Source: an uncultured Roseateles sp.
GTDB taxonomy: Bacteria; Pseudomonadota; Gammaproteobacteria; Burkholderiales; Burkholderiaceae_C
Length of the DNA: 64,000 bases
Assembly: GCF_913777145.1 (NCBI RefSeq)
Contig: NZ_CAJYPS010000014.1
Span: 62,001-126,000 of the forward strand
Direction: 5' to 3'
Of this stretch, positions 1 to 10,051 are shown one piece after another (position 1 is the first letter of the stretch; the number at the start of each line of letters is the position of its first letter). Made by a program: the position numbers and the translations under genes. Below the pieces are notes generated by a model that did not search any database, was not told the DNA's origin, and worked only from the letters and a program-made list of their open reading frames with translations.

Positions 1-568
1 CGAGCACCTGGCCTTCAGCCCGGCCCAGGTGGCGCGGGTGTTCGACGCCGCCCGTGCGCTGGGCCTGCCGGTCAAGCTGCATGCCGAGCAGTTGAGCAAT
101 CAGCACGGCGCCCGTCTGGCCGCGGGCTATGGTGCGCTGAGCGTGGACCACCTGGAGCATCTGGACGCCGAGGGCATTGACGCGCTGGCGGCGGCCGGCA
201 CCGTGGCGGTGCTGCTGCCCGGCGCGTTCTATGCGCTGCGCGAGACCCGGCTGCCGCCAGTGGACGCGCTGCGCGAGGCCGGCGTGCCGCTGGCGCTGGC
301 CACCGACCACAACCCCGGCACCTCGCCCACGCTGTCGCCGCTGCTGATGCTGAACATGGGCTGCGTGCTGTTCCGGCTGACGCCCGAGGAGGCGCTGCGC
401 GGCCTCACCGTGAACGGCGCGCGCGCGCTGGGCCTGGCCGATCGCGGCCGGCTGGCAGCCGGCCAGCGGGCCGACTTCTGTCTCTGGGATGTGCAGCACC
501 CGCGCGAGCTGGCAGCATCCTTTGGTCACAACCCCCTGCGGCAACGCATCTTCGCGGGCATGGCATGA
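1..568 (+). CDS. hutI: Imidazolonepropionase HutI, 5'-truncated by window edge
   Basis: Hydrolyses 4-imidazolone-5-propanoate to N-formimino-L-glutamate, the third step of histidine breakdown in the cytoplasm. The open frame runs from base 2, so only the last 188 residues are visible and the real start lies outside the window. The visible part has amidohydrolase-superfamily features: KLHAEQLSN near its N-terminal end, VDHLEHLD, and the family motif TDHNPGTSP. The stop overlaps the ATG of hutG by 4 bp (ATGA), so the two genes are translationally coupled. Identification rests on these motifs together with the two following hut genes. Confidence 0.95.
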   Translation, partial: EHLAFSPAQVARVFDAARALGLPVKLHAEQLSNQHGARLAAGYGALSVDHLEHLDAEGIDALAAAGTVAVLLPGAFYALRETRLPPVDALREAGVPLALATDHNPGTSPTLSPLLMLNMGCVLFRLTPEEALRGLTVNGARALGLADRGRLAAGQRADFCLWDVQHPRELAASFGHNPLRQRIFAGMA

Positions 569-1365
569 GTGTTTACCGACTGACCCCGGGCCGCGTGCCC
601 CTGCTGATCAGCCTGCCCCATGTGGGCACCGAGATTCCCCCCGAGCTGCACGACCGCCTGGTGCCGCGCGCCCTGCAGAGCGAGGACACCGACTGGCATC
701 TGGAGCGCCTCTATGCGCCGCTGGCCGAGGCGCTGGGCGCCAGCCTGCTGGTGCCGCGCTACAGCCGCTACGTGATCGACCTGAACCGCCCGCCCGACGA
801 CGCGCCGCTCTACCCCGGCGCCAAGGGCGGCACGGGCCTGGTGCCCACGCGCTTCTTCAGCGACGAGCCGCTCTACCACCCCGGTGCCGAGCCGGATGCC
901 GCCGAGATCGCCGCGCGCCGCGAGGCCTGCTGGCGGCCCTATCACGAGGCGCTGGCGGCGGAGATGAGCCGGCTGCGCGCCGAGCATGGCTATGCGCGCC
1001 TGTTCGAAGGCCACAGCATCCGCTCGGTGCTGCCCTGGCTGTTCGACGGCGAGCTGCCCGCGCTCAACCTGGGCACGGCCGACGGCACCGCCTGCGCACC
1101 GGCCATCACCGCCCGGCTGGGCGAGCTGCTGGCCGCCCAGCGCGACTACAGCCAGGTGGTCAACGGCCGCTTCAAGGGCGGCTACATCACGCGCCACTTC
1201 GGCCGCCCGGACCAGGGCTGGCATGCGGTGCAGCTGGAGATGTGCTGGCGCTGCTACATGGATGAAGACCTGCCCCCGCGCGACGCCTGGAGCGACACGC
1301 GCGCCGCGGCGGTCACGCCGCTGCTGCGGCGCCTGCTGGAGGAGCTGCTCGCATGCCCGGTCTGA
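565..1365 (+). CDS. hutG: N-formylglutamate deformylase HutG
   Basis: Cleaves N-formyl-L-glutamate to glutamate and formate, the last step of the five-enzyme histidine pathway that does not release formamide. The protein has 266 residues, the usual family length. Recognisable stretches are [13 protein letters not shown] near the N-terminus, FEGHSIRS in the middle (probable metal-site histidine) and [14 protein letters not shown] towards the C-terminus. It overlaps hutI by 4 bp and its 3' end overlaps the hutF start by 13 bp, so the three genes form one tightly packed operon. The presence of HutF fits, because HutF makes the HutG substrate. Confidence 0.95.
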   Translation: MSVYRLTPGRVPLLISLPHVGTEIPPELHDRLVPRALQSEDTDWHLERLYAPLAEALGASLLVPRYSRYVIDLNRPPDDAPLYPGAKGGTGLVPTRFFSDEPLYHPGAEPDAAEIAARREACWRPYHEALAAEMSRLRAEHGYARLFEGHSIRSVLPWLFDGELPALNLGTADGTACAPAITARLGELLAAQRDYSQVVNGRFKGGYITRHFGRPDQGWHAVQLEMCWRCYMDEDLPPRDAWSDTRAAAVTPLLRRLLEELLACPV

Positions 1366-2747
1366 AGCGCCTGCACGCGCCGCTGGCCTGGGTGGACGGC
1401 CGCTGGCAGCGCGACGTGCTGCTGGAGGTGGACGCCGCTGGCTGCTGGGGCGACATCGTGGCCGGCCAGCCCGCGCCGGAGGGCGCCGAGATGCTGGCCG
1501 GGCCGCTGATCCCCAGTCTGGTGAATGCGCACAGCCACGCCTTCCAGCGCGCCTTCGTGGGCCTGGCCGAGCGTCGCGAGGCCGGCGAGGACGACTTCTG
1601 GGGCTGGCGCGAGCGCATGTATGCGCTGGCGCTGCGCATCTCGCCCGAGCAGCTGCGCGCGGTCGCCGCCCAGCTCTACGGCGAGCTGCTGCGCGGCGGC
1701 TACACCCAGGTCTGCGAATTCCACTACCTGCACCACGCGGCCGACGGCCAGACGCTGGACGACGAGCTGGCCATGAGCTGGGCACTCACCGAGGCGGCCC
1801 AGGACGTGGGCATGGGCCTCACGCTGCTGCCGGTGGTCTACACCCGCAGCGGCTTCGGGGCCGCCGGCCTGCGGCCGCAGCAGCAGCGCTTCCGGGCGGA
1901 TGCCGCCTGGGCCTGGCAGGCCAGCCGGCGCATCCAGGCCGCCGGCCTGCCGCGCATCAGCGCGGGCATCGCGCTGCACTCGCTGCGCGGCGCGTCGCCG
2001 GCCGACCTAGCGGCGCTGCGCGCGCTGGTGGGCGACGCCGACCTGCCCATACACATCCATGTGGCCGAGCAGACCGGCGAGGTGGATGACTGCCTGGCCG
2101 CCACCGGCCGGCGCCCGCTGCAATGGCTGGCGGACGAGGCCGGCATGGATGCGCGCTGGCAGCTGGTGCATGCCACGCATGCGACGCCCACCGAGATCGC
2201 GGCCGTGGCCGCGCGCGGCGCTGGCGTGGTGCTGTGCCCCAGCACCGAGGCCAACCTGGGCGACGGCCTGTGCGACCTGCCAGGCTGGCTGGCGGCGGGC
2301 ACGCCGCTGAGCGTGGGCTCGGACAGCCAGGTGGGCCGCGGCTGGGCCGAGGAGCTGCGCTGGCTGGAGTACGGCCAGCGCCTGACGCTGCGCCGGCGCA
2401 ATGTGGCGGCCGCGCCGCCCAGCCAGCCGGCCACCGCGGCACGGCTGTTCGACGCGATGACCCGGGGCGGCGCGCGGGCCGCGGGCCTGGCGCACTGGGG
2501 CCTGGTGCGCGGCGCGCGCGCCGATGCGCTGGTGCTGGACCGCAGCGCCGACGCCTTGCGCGGCCTGCCGGACGAGGCACTGCTGGACGGCGTGGTGTTC
2601 GGCGGCCATGGCTCGCCCTGGCAGTCGCTGTGGGTGGCGGGTCGTGCCCACCCCTGGCGGGCGCCACGCCGCGTGTCCGAGGCCTTCGAGGCCGCAATGC
2701 AGGAACTGTGGCAGGACCGCAGCACCGGCTTGGCAGGCGCGGGCTGA
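1353..2747 (+). CDS. hutF: Formimidoylglutamate deiminase HutF
   Basis: Deiminates N-formimino-L-glutamate to N-formyl-L-glutamate and ammonia, feeding HutG. The 464-residue protein belongs to the amidohydrolase superfamily. The metal-binding motif [11 protein letters not shown] lies about 50 residues in, [12 protein letters not shown] and LVHATHAT carry further histidines, and [12 protein letters not shown] supplies the conserved aspartate. The chosen ATG lies inside the end of hutG. An alternative fate of formiminoglutamate (HutG-type formimidoylase producing formamide) is made unlikely by finding HutF and the deformylase together. Confidence 0.94.
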   Translation: MPGLKRLHAPLAWVDGRWQRDVLLEVDAAGCWGDIVAGQPAPEGAEMLAGPLIPSLVNAHSHAFQRAFVGLAERREAGEDDFWGWRERMYALALRISPEQLRAVAAQLYGELLRGGYTQVCEFHYLHHAADGQTLDDELAMSWALTEAAQDVGMGLTLLPVVYTRSGFGAAGLRPQQQRFRADAAWAWQASRRIQAAGLPRISAGIALHSLRGASPADLAALRALVGDADLPIHIHVAEQTGEVDDCLAATGRRPLQWLADEAGMDARWQLVHATHATPTEIAAVAARGAGVVLCPSTEANLGDGLCDLPGWLAAGTPLSVGSDSQVGRGWAEELRWLEYGQRLTLRRRNVAAAPPSQPATAARLFDAMTRGGARAAGLAHWGLVRGARADALVLDRSADALRGLPDEALLDGVVFGGHGSPWQSLWVAGRAHPWRAPRRVSEAFEAAMQELWQDRSTGLAGAG

Positions 2748-2811
2748 GCGGCTAGCCTGCTGTAGCCATTGCCGCGGCACTCTCGCCGCGCGGCGCTCAC
2801 AGGAGTGCTTG

Positions 2812-4365
2812 ATGACGCTCAGCGACTTCACGATCCGGGCCCGCCTGCAGTTGCTGGCGCTGATGGCGGTGCTGGCCATGCTGGTCATAGGCGGTGACGG
2901 CCTGTGGAGCCTGGCCAAGGCGCGCGCCCAGTTCTCGCACTATGTGGACAACGACGTGGCCGCGCTGGCGCAGCTGGCCGATGTGCGCGCCGGTGTGGGC
3001 AATCTGCGGCGCTACGAGAAGGACCTGCTGATCAACCTGGCGGACGCGGCCGCGGTGCAGCGCTACCGCAAGGAGTGGGCGCGCACCTATGACGAGGTGG
3101 AGGCCAGCCTGGGCCGGGTCGCAGCACTGGACGTGGCCCCCGACGTGAAGCGCCTGCCGGGCGAGCTGCTGGCCGAGCTGAAGAATTACCGGCGCGGGCT
3201 GGACGGCATCGTCGAGCGTCTGGTGCGCGGCGAATTCGCCGACACCGCGTCCGCCAACAAGGCGCTGGAGCCCATCAAGGCGCCTGTGCGGGCGATGGAC
3301 AAGTCCCTGGCCGACATGACCGACACCGTGAACCGGCATTCCGCGGCCGTGGTGGCCGAGCTGGAGCAGCACGAGCGGGAGATCCGGCGCGACATGCTGA
3401 TCGTCATCGTCTGCTGCGTGCTGCTGATAGGCGCCTACACGCTGCTCAACATCCGCTCCATCGTGGAGCCGCTGGCCCGCGCGGTGGCCAGCGCGGAGCG
3501 CATCGCGGGCCGCGACCTCAGCCAGCCGGTGCAGGCCTCGGGCCGCGACGAGACCGCGGCGCTGATGCGCGGCGTGTCCAGCATGCAGGCCTCGCTGGTG
3601 CAGGTGGTGTCGGGTGTGCGCCAGGGCACGGACAGCATCGCGACCGCGTCGCGCGAGGTGGCCCAGGGCGGGCAGGACCTCAGCCAGCGCACCGAGCGCG
3701 CGGCCTCCAACCTGCAGGAGACTGCGTCGGCGATGGAGGAACTGACCGCCAGCGTCACGCACAACGCCGAGTCGGCCCGCCAGGCCCATGCGCTGACCGA
3801 GGCCGCGGCCAATGTCGCGCGGCGCGGCGGCGCGGTGGTGGGCGATGTGGTGCAGACCATGGAGCAGATCAGCGCCTCGTCGCGCCGCATCGGCGACATC
3901 ATCGGCACCATAGACGGCATCGCCTTCCAGACCAACATCCTGGCGCTGAATGCCGCGGTGGAGGCCGCGCGGGCCGGTGAGCAGGGGCGGGGCTTTGCGG
4001 TGGTGGCCGGCGAGGTGCGCACGCTGGCCCAGCGCAGCGCGGAGGCGGCCCGCGAGATCAAGGCGCTGATCCTGCAGAGCGGCGAGAACGTGGAGCGCGG
4101 CGCGGGCCTGGTGAGCCAGGCCGGCGCGACCATGGGCGAGATCATCGACTCGGTCGCGCGGGTCAGCGCCATCGTGGCAGAAATCAGCCACGCCACCGGC
4201 GAGCAGAGCACCGGCATCAGCCAGATCGGCCAGGCCATCTCGCAGCTGGACGAGCTGACCCAGCAGAACGCCGCGCTGGTGGAAGAGTCCGCCGCCGCCG
4301 CCCAGAGCCTGCAGCAGCAGGCCGATGATCTGGCGCGTTCGGTGGCGGTGTTTCGCCTCAGCTGA
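2812..4365 (+). CDS. Methyl-accepting chemotaxis protein
   Basis: Inner-membrane chemoreceptor of 517 residues. TM1 is at about residues 10-28, followed by a periplasmic four-helix-bundle type sensor (about 30-190), TM2 at about 194-214, a HAMP linker and a long methyl-accepting coiled coil. The conserved signalling hairpin is visible as [20 protein letters not shown]. The ATG at 2812 was chosen because it is preceded by AGGAGTGCTTG and gives a proper N-terminal membrane helix; the frame is open further upstream. No C-terminal CheR-tethering pentapeptide is seen (it ends AVFRLS). The ligand is unknown. The position after hut genes may be chance. Confidence 0.93.
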   Translation: MTLSDFTIRARLQLLALMAVLAMLVIGGDGLWSLAKARAQFSHYVDNDVAALAQLADVRAGVGNLRRYEKDLLINLADAAAVQRYRKEWARTYDEVEASLGRVAALDVAPDVKRLPGELLAELKNYRRGLDGIVERLVRGEFADTASANKALEPIKAPVRAMDKSLADMTDTVNRHSAAVVAELEQHEREIRRDMLIVIVCCVLLIGAYTLLNIRSIVEPLARAVASAERIAGRDLSQPVQASGRDETAALMRGVSSMQASLVQVVSGVRQGTDSIATASREVAQGGQDLSQRTERAASNLQETASAMEELTASVTHNAESARQAHALTEAAANVARRGGAVVGDVVQTMEQISASSRRIGDIIGTIDGIAFQTNILALNAAVEAARAGEQGRGFAVVAGEVRTLAQRSAEAAREIKALILQSGENVERGAGLVSQAGATMGEIIDSVARVSAIVAEISHATGEQSTGISQIGQAISQLDELTQQNAALVEESAAAAQSLQQQADDLARSVAVFRLS

Positions 4366-4377
4366 GGCGTCTGCGCG

Positions 4378-5139
4378 TCAGCGCGCGGAGGCCATGGCCT
4401 TGACCACCTCGTCCGTGCTGGGCACGTGCTTGGCCATGTAGCGGTAGTTGATCAGCGCGGCCTGGTAGCCGTCGCCCCACTGCGGATGGCGCGGCGCGGC
4501 CACGGCGTCACGCACGATGATGACCTCGAAGCCCTGCTCGATCAGGTCGCGGGCATGGGATTCCACACACATATTGGCCAGCATGCCGCCCAGGATCACG
4601 CGCTTGATGTCGCGCTTGCGCAGTTGCAGCACCAGGTCGTTGGTCTGCGGCCCGTAGAGCTTGTGCGGCGCGACGACCACGGTCTTGCCGTCGTCGATAT
4701 AGGGCTTGAAGCGCGGCAGCCAGTCGGCGGTGGAGCCGGCCAGGCCGGTGGTGTCCGTGATGCTCTTGCGCGCGAACATGTGGTTGTCATGCATCATCTG
4801 CGACAGCGAATCGCGGAAGTGCCAGTCGTCGTCCGTCGGGTAGTAGTAGTGCGGCGAGATGAAGACCTGGTAGCCCCCCTTCTTGGCGGCCTTGAACAGC
4901 TTGTCCATGTTGTCGATGGTGCCGTTCTCCTTGATGCTGTCCTTGACCAGCGGCCAGGCGCCGCCGCGCTCGTCCAGCACCTCGATCTGCGGGTCGGTGA
5001 ACACGATGGCGGTGTCGGCGGCACTCACCTTCATGGCCTCGTCGGCGGCGGTGGCGCTGTGGCTGAAGCTCAGCAGCGTGGCGGTCAGCAGGCCCGCCGC
5101 CAGGGCGGCCAGGCGGCCGGAATAGCTTGTGTGTTGCAT
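4378..5139 (-). CDS. Isochorismatase-like cysteine hydrolase with Sec signal peptide
   Basis: A 253-residue member of the isochorismatase/cysteine hydrolase fold. The putative catalytic triad is visible: Asp49 (IVFTDP), Lys160 (VAPHKLYG) and Cys191 (MLANMCVESHARDL, the usual cis-peptide loop plus nucleophile). Residues 1-32 form a clear signal peptide (basic start, hydrophobic core, ATAADEA cleavage region), so the enzyme should be exported. Most relatives are cytoplasmic. The start at 5139 is supported by the Shine-Dalgarno AAGGAATACCC; an in-frame extension to 5262 is open but lacks this support. Substrate unknown; an amide or carbamate is the usual guess for the family. Confidence 0.88.
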   Translation of the reverse strand: MQHTSYSGRLAALAAGLLTATLLSFSHSATAADEAMKVSAADTAIVFTDPQIEVLDERGGAWPLVKDSIKENGTIDNMDKLFKAAKKGGYQVFISPHYYYPTDDDWHFRDSLSQMMHDNHMFARKSITDTTGLAGSTADWLPRFKPYIDDGKTVVVAPHKLYGPQTNDLVLQLRKRDIKRVILGGMLANMCVESHARDLIEQGFEVIIVRDAVAAPRHPQWGDGYQAALINYRYMAKHVPSTDEVVKAMASAR

Positions 5140-5216
5140 GGGTATTCCTTGTGTGGCAGCGCGTGACTGCGCTGTCGTGGCAGTGTCCTGCCAGGCCCCC
5201 GCACACATCGCCTCCC

Positions 5217-5274
5217 GCTGGGCGTCGCCTGATCTGGCCCCTTGGAGGGGGCGGGTCGCCACCCCGCGAGGCGC
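5217..5274 (-). terminator. Hairpin-rich spacer downstream of the asparaginase gene
   Basis: The spacer between the asparaginase stop and the next gene can form GCCCC-TTGGA-GGGGGC and GGGT-CGCC-ACCC type hairpins. No T-run follows, so an intrinsic terminator is only possible, not shown. Confidence 0.3.
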
Positions 5275-6306
5275 TCAGCGTCGCAGAGTGCGCACCAGCG
5301 CCGGCGCCGGCCGCAGGCTGCCCACTTCGGTGCCGCGCCAGTTGCGCAGCACCGGGTGGCTGAGGCCGTGCAGCAGCGGGCCCTCGTCGCGCAGCAGCGC
5401 CGCGATGACCGCGGCCACGGTGGCCTCGGCGGCGCGCGCAGCGCCATCCGCCACCTTGAGCGCGATGCCCAGGCCCAGCTCGGGCAGGGCGGCGCAGTAG
5501 ACGCCCTCGGCGCCTATCTTGCAGAACACGCGCTCGCCGTAGTGCTGCATCACGCGGGTGTCCACCCGGTCGGTGCCGGCCACCATGAAGGGCGCGGCCG
5601 CCACGGCCTGGCGCAGCCGCCGCGCCGCGCGCGCGTAGTCCGGGGTCAGGCCTTGTCCGGTGCCGGCCCGCGCGAAGGCCAGCGCCAGCGCGCGCAGCGG
5701 CAAGGCATAGGTGGGGATGGAGCAGCCGTCCGTGCCACGCGGCGCGTGCTCCACGTCCACGCCGGTGCTGGCCGACAGCGCGGCCGCGACCTCGCGCATC
5801 ACCGGGTGCTCGGGCGCCACGTAGCCGCGCGCGAACGCGGCCGGCTCGGCGCCGGCTCGGGCGGCCAGCAGGCAGGCCACGCACACAAAGCCCGCGTGCT
5901 TGCCCGAGCAGTTGTTGTGCAGCGGCGTGGCGGGCGCGCCGCTGGCGACCAGCGCCTTCAGCACCGGCTCGCGGCTGGGCCACTGCGTGCCGCACTCCAG
6001 CGCGCTCGCATCCAGCCCCAGCCGGGCCAGCACGCCGGCCGCGGTGGCCACGTGCTCAGGCTCGCCACTGTGCGAGGCGCAGGCCAGCGCCAGCTCGGCG
6101 TCGTTCAACGCAAAGGCCTCGGCCGCGCCGCTGGCCACCAGCGGCAGCGCCTGCAGCAGCTTGACCGCCGAGCGCGGGAACACCGCCTGCTCCGTATCGC
6201 CCAGTGCCAGACGCAGTGCGCCGTCGGCATCCACCACCACCACCGCGCCGGCGTGGCGCGATTCCACCGTGCCGCCGCGCAGCACCTCGATCAGTTCGGC
6301 ATCCAT
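5275..6306 (-). CDS. ansA: Class 3 (Rhizobium etli-type) L-asparaginase
   Basis: Hydrolyses L-asparagine to aspartate and ammonia. The 343-residue sequence matches the R. etli ReAII/ReAV type, unrelated to the E. coli enzymes. The tandem serine-lysine pairs and zinc-site cysteines of that family can be found: Ser46-x-x-Lys49 in PRSAVKLL, Ser80 in SHSGEP, Cys133 and Lys136 in NNCSGKHAGF, and Cys195 in GTDGCSIPTY. No signal peptide, so cytoplasmic. A CACAAT hexamer ends 8 nt before the ATG and no Shine-Dalgarno is seen. The gene is divergent from the DUF429 gene. The symbol is used in the loose family sense. Confidence 0.9.
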   Translation of the reverse strand: MDAELIEVLRGGTVESRHAGAVVVVDADGALRLALGDTEQAVFPRSAVKLLQALPLVASGAAEAFALNDAELALACASHSGEPEHVATAAGVLARLGLDASALECGTQWPSREPVLKALVASGAPATPLHNNCSGKHAGFVCVACLLAARAGAEPAAFARGYVAPEHPVMREVAAALSASTGVDVEHAPRGTDGCSIPTYALPLRALALAFARAGTGQGLTPDYARAARRLRQAVAAAPFMVAGTDRVDTRVMQHYGERVFCKIGAEGVYCAALPELGLGIALKVADGAARAAEATVAAVIAALLRDEGPLLHGLSHPVLRNWRGTEVGSLRPAPALVRTLRR

Positions 6307-6314
6307 GGTGGGGC

Positions 6315-6320
6315 ATTGTG
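6315..6320 (-). promoter_or_regulatory. Probable -10 element, leaderless start of the asparaginase gene
   Basis: CACAAT on the minus strand with 8 nt (GCCCCACC) between it and the ATG at 6306. There is no room for a normal leader or Shine-Dalgarno. The same arrangement recurs in many genes of the window. Confidence 0.45.
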
Positions 6321-6345
6321 GGCCTGGGGCCTTGCACCGGGCCCG

Positions 6346-6351
6346 GACAAT
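6346..6351 (+). promoter_or_regulatory. Probable -10 element, leaderless start of the DUF429 gene
   Basis: GACAAT followed by 8 nt (GCCGGCCC) and the ATG at 6360; no Shine-Dalgarno. The matching CACAAT for the divergent gene lies 26 bp away, so the two predicted promoters are almost back to back. Confidence 0.45.
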
Positions 6352-6359
6352 GCCGGCCC

Positions 6360-7172
6360 ATGACCGCAGTGCCCGTCCATGGCGTCGATTTCACGAGCGC
6401 CCCCTCCCGCCGCAAGCCCATCACCGTCGCCACCGGCGAGCGCCAGGGCGCCGTTGTGCGCCTGCTGGGCCTGCGGGCGCTGGCCGACTGGCCGGCCTTC
6501 GAGGCCTGGCTGCGCCAGCCCGGCCCCTGGGTCGCCGGGCTGGACCTGCCCTTCGGCCTTCCGCGCGAGCTGGTGCAGACGCTGGGCTGGCCGACCGACT
6601 ACGCAGCGCTGATCGCCCACTACGCGGCGCTGGACCGTGAACAGATACGCAGCAGCTTTGCCGCCTTCTGCGATGCGCGCCCGACCGGTGCCAAGTTCGC
6701 GCACCGCGGCTGCGATGTGCCGGCCGGCGCCAGCTCCAGCATGAAGTGGGTGAACCCGCCGGTGGCCTTCATGCTGCATGCGGGTGTGCCGCGGCTGATC
6801 GCGGCGGGCCTCAGCTTGGCCGGCCTGCTGGCCGGCGACCCGGCGCGCGTGGCGCTGGAGGCCTACCCGGGCCTGCTGGCGCGTGAGCTGATCGCTCGGC
6901 GCTCGTACAAGAGCGATGCCAAGGCCGCTCAGACGCCCGAGCGCCTGATCGCCCGCAAGGATCTCATCGAGGCGCTGGAGCAGGGCCGCACGCGCCTGGG
7001 CCTGCGGCTCAAGCTCAGCCACGCGCAGCGCGACGACTTGGTGGCCGACGCCAGTGGCGACCGCCTGGACGCGGTGCTGGCGATGCTGCAGGCCGCCTGG
7101 GGCGCCGCGCAGCCGCGCCACGGCTGGCCTGCGGACGTGGATCCGCTGGAGGGCTGGATCCTCAGCGCCTGA
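6360..7172 (+). CDS. DUF429 domain protein (predicted RNase H-like fold)
   Basis: A 270-residue protein with DUF429 hallmarks: HGVDFTSAPS near the N-terminus (first acidic residue of an RNase H-like core), VAGLDLPFGLPRELV, EAYPGLLAREL, and DRLDAVLAML near the C-terminus. DUF429 proteins are predicted nucleases, but no activity is established for this branch. The start at 6360 is preferred over the longer open frame because the family begins just before GVDFTSAP and a GACAAT -10-like box lies right in front of it. It stands alone, divergent from the asparaginase gene. Confidence 0.85.
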   Translation: MTAVPVHGVDFTSAPSRRKPITVATGERQGAVVRLLGLRALADWPAFEAWLRQPGPWVAGLDLPFGLPRELVQTLGWPTDYAALIAHYAALDREQIRSSFAAFCDARPTGAKFAHRGCDVPAGASSSMKWVNPPVAFMLHAGVPRLIAAGLSLAGLLAGDPARVALEAYPGLLARELIARRSYKSDAKAAQTPERLIARKDLIEALEQGRTRLGLRLKLSHAQRDDLVADASGDRLDAVLAMLQAAWGAAQPRHGWPADVDPLEGWILSA

Positions 7173-7304
7173 GTTGAGCTGAGCGGGCCAGGCGTTGCCT
7201 GGATCAGACGTTTGAGCCGCCCGGGGCGAAATCGGTGGGCGGCGCGCTTCTTGCTGTCCCAGAATCGCGCGCTTTTTCCACCCAGCCCAACAGGTGAGCT
7301 CACT

Positions 7305-9983
7305 GTGAACACCCGCCATCGCCCGTCCCCGCTGCTGCCGCTGGCCGCCGCCCTGCTGTCGACCTTCGCGCCCGCGCTGTGGGCGCAGACGGCCTCCGGG
7401 GATGGCGCCGCGGGCGGGGACAAGGCGGCGCTGGCCCGCGTGGTGGTCACCGGCTCCAACATCCGGCGCACCGACTCGGAGACCCCCAGCCCGGTGCAGA
7501 TGCTGAGCGCGGCCGACATCGCGCGCAGCGGCTACAGCACGCTGGCCGAGGTGCTGCAACATCTGTCGGCCAACAACATGGGCTCGCTGGGCCAGGCCAC
7601 GCCGGGCGCTTTTGGTGCGGGCGGCTCCGGCATCTCGCTGCGCGGCCTCACGGTGGGCGCCACGCTGGTGCTGATCGACGGCCACCGCATGGCGTCCTAC
7701 CCGCTGCCGGACGACGCGCAGCGCGACTTCGTGGACATCGCGTCCATCCCGGTGGATGCGATCGAGCGGGTGGAGGTGCTCAAGGACGGCGCCTCGGCCA
7801 TCTACGGCTCGGACGCGATGGCCGGTGTGGTCAACGTCATCCTCAAGCGCAGCCAGACCGGCGGCGCGCTGCAGGCCGAGGTGGGTGGCGCCACCCAGGG
7901 CGGCGGCCGCAGCTGGAAGGTCTCGGGCATACGCGGCTTCGGCGACCTGGACCGTGACCGCGTGGCCGGCTATGTGGCGGTCAGCGCACGGCGCCAGCAG
8001 CCGGTGCTGCTGAGCGACCGCCCGGGCTTGAGCGGATCGGACTGGACCCGCTACGGCGGCGAAGACCTGGGCCTGACCGCCAACCCCGAGCTGCAGGTGT
8101 CGCCCCAGACCCGCAACTACAGCGTGCTGGGCAAGCTCACCACGCTGTTGCCGCAGGACTGGACGCTGGCGCTGGCCGGCTCGGTGCTGGGCAGCGAGGC
8201 CACGCAGGTGGGCCTGCTGAACTGGGTGTCACCGGATGGCGGCATCACCACCTTCAACTTCAACGCCGCCCACCCCAGCCCCACGCCGACGGCGCTGAAC
8301 GGCACCAATGTGATGGACCCCGCCACCGGCAGCCCGGTGGACTACGAGTTCAGCGACCTGCCGGCGCAGCGCTCGCGCACGGCCACGCGCTCCTACCGCT
8401 TCGTGGCCGACCTCTCCGGCAGCCTGGGCGCCTGGGACCTGCAGGCCTCGCTGGGCCTGACCCGCGTGGCCACCGAGCTGCGGCTGATGAATTTCGTCAG
8501 CCTGCCGGCGCTGCAGGCGGCGCTGAACAGCGGCCGCTACGTGATAGGCGCCAACAACCCGGCGTCCGTGCTGGCCTCGCTGACGCCCGAGGGGCGCTCC
8601 ACGTCCACCAATTCGCTGAACTTCATCTCGCTGCGCGCCAGCCGTGACCTCATGAAGCTGGGCGGCGGCAACCTGGCGCTGGGCACCGGCGTGGAGTTCA
8701 GCAAGCGCTCGCTGGACGAGCATTTCCCGGACGGTTTCGCCAGCGGCGCCCAGGCGAGCAACATCTACGCCTTCAGCGTCGGCAAGCAGACCATCTCGGC
8801 CGCCTATGCCGAACTGGCCGCACCGCTGACCAAGCAGCTGGAGATCGACGCCGCGGCCCGCGTGGACCACTACGACACCTATGGCTCCTCGGTGACCCCG
8901 AAGCTGGGCGCCAAGTTCGTGCCGCTGCGCGAGCTGACGCTGCGCGGCACCTATGCCGGGGGCTTTCGCGCGCCCAATCCGGTGGAGATAGGCACCTCGG
9001 GGTCCAGCGCCGGCTACCTGCCGCCGCTGCTGGACACCGCGCTGTGCAACCTGGTCAAGCCCGGTCAGCCCTGCGACATCGGCGTGGGCGGCACCCAGCT
9101 GCAACTGCCGGGCAAGAACCTCAAGCCGGAAAAGTCGCGCTCCTACACCGTGGGCCTGGTGTTCGAGCCCAGCCCGGTGTTCAACCTGTCGCTGGACTAC
9201 TACGACATCAAGATCCGCGACCAGATCGTGTCCGTGGGCCTGTTCGGCCAGGGCCAGATCGACACGCCGGACGCCTACGGCACCAAGCTCTACCGCGTCT
9301 ACAGCCCGACCACCGCGAACGCGGCGCCCGTCAGCGCGGACGACACCATCCTCTACGGCACCTACCCCTTCCTGAACCTGGGCAGCGCCCGCACCAGCGG
9401 CGTGGACCTGGACCTGCGCCTCAAGCTGGATGGTGGCGCCTGGGGTCAGTTCTCGCCCCAGTTGCAGTGGACCCACATGATCCGCTACACGATTGACCGC
9501 GGCCCCGGCCAGGTCTATGAGCTGGCCGGCACGCACGGCCCCAGCTTCGTGTCCACCAACACCGGCACGCCGCGCGACCGCGGCGCACTGGCGCTGACCT
9601 GGAGCCGCGGCCCGGTGGAGCTGACCGGCACGCTGAACTACGTCAGCGGCATGCGGGTGGAAGACGCCAGCTACAACCTGCCGGACTGCGCGGCCGCGCT
9701 GTCCACGATCTTCCCCAACGGCTTGCCGGCCGGCGGCTCGCCGCTGTGCCGCGTGCCCTCGTTCACCACCTTCAACCTCAGCGGTTCGTGGGCGGTCAGC
9801 GAGGCCCTCAGCCTGCGCCTGTCGGTGGCCAACCTGTTCAACCGCGCGGCGCCCATAGACGCCTTCGCGTCGGGTTCTACCGGCGGCGGCGTGGCCTCGG
9901 GCGGCGCGCACTACAACCCTTCGCTGCACCAGGAGGGCGCGGTGGGCCGCTATGTGACGGTGGGGGCGAGCTACCGGTTCTGA
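7305..9983 (+). CDS. TonB-dependent outer-membrane receptor
   Basis: An 892-residue outer-membrane beta-barrel importer. A signal peptide covers residues 1-28 (ending LWAQT). The plug starts at about residue 46 with VVVTGSNIRR, typical of the large carbohydrate or peptide-type TonB receptors. Plug motifs VLIDGHR and VEVLKDGASAIYGSDA follow, then a long barrel ending in VTVGASYRF with the terminal aromatic residue needed for BAM insertion. The start is a GTG at 7305, supported by the signal peptide and by CAGGTGAGCTCACT in front; the longer frame from 7212 has no such support. The substrate cannot be told: no adjacent inner-membrane transporter, anti-sigma factor or glycosidase. Confidence 0.93.
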   Translation: MNTRHRPSPLLPLAAALLSTFAPALWAQTASGDGAAGGDKAALARVVVTGSNIRRTDSETPSPVQMLSAADIARSGYSTLAEVLQHLSANNMGSLGQATPGAFGAGGSGISLRGLTVGATLVLIDGHRMASYPLPDDAQRDFVDIASIPVDAIERVEVLKDGASAIYGSDAMAGVVNVILKRSQTGGALQAEVGGATQGGGRSWKVSGIRGFGDLDRDRVAGYVAVSARRQQPVLLSDRPGLSGSDWTRYGGEDLGLTANPELQVSPQTRNYSVLGKLTTLLPQDWTLALAGSVLGSEATQVGLLNWVSPDGGITTFNFNAAHPSPTPTALNGTNVMDPATGSPVDYEFSDLPAQRSRTATRSYRFVADLSGSLGAWDLQASLGLTRVATELRLMNFVSLPALQAALNSGRYVIGANNPASVLASLTPEGRSTSTNSLNFISLRASRDLMKLGGGNLALGTGVEFSKRSLDEHFPDGFASGAQASNIYAFSVGKQTISAAYAELAAPLTKQLEIDAAARVDHYDTYGSSVTPKLGAKFVPLRELTLRGTYAGGFRAPNPVEIGTSGSSAGYLPPLLDTALCNLVKPGQPCDIGVGGTQLQLPGKNLKPEKSRSYTVGLVFEPSPVFNLSLDYYDIKIRDQIVSVGLFGQGQIDTPDAYGTKLYRVYSPTTANAAPVSADDTILYGTYPFLNLGSARTSGVDLDLRLKLDGGAWGQFSPQLQWTHMIRYTIDRGPGQVYELAGTHGPSFVSTNTGTPRDRGALALTWSRGPVELTGTLNYVSGMRVEDASYNLPDCAAALSTIFPNGLPAGGSPLCRVPSFTTFNLSGSWAVSEALSLRLSVANLFNRAAPIDAFASGSTGGGVASGGAHYNPSLHQEGAVGRYVTVGASYRF

Positions 9984-10051
9984 GCCCGCTTGACCGGGCG
10001 TGCGGACCCGGCGAGGCTGGCGTGTCGTCAAGCCTTGCCGAGGAGCGCACC

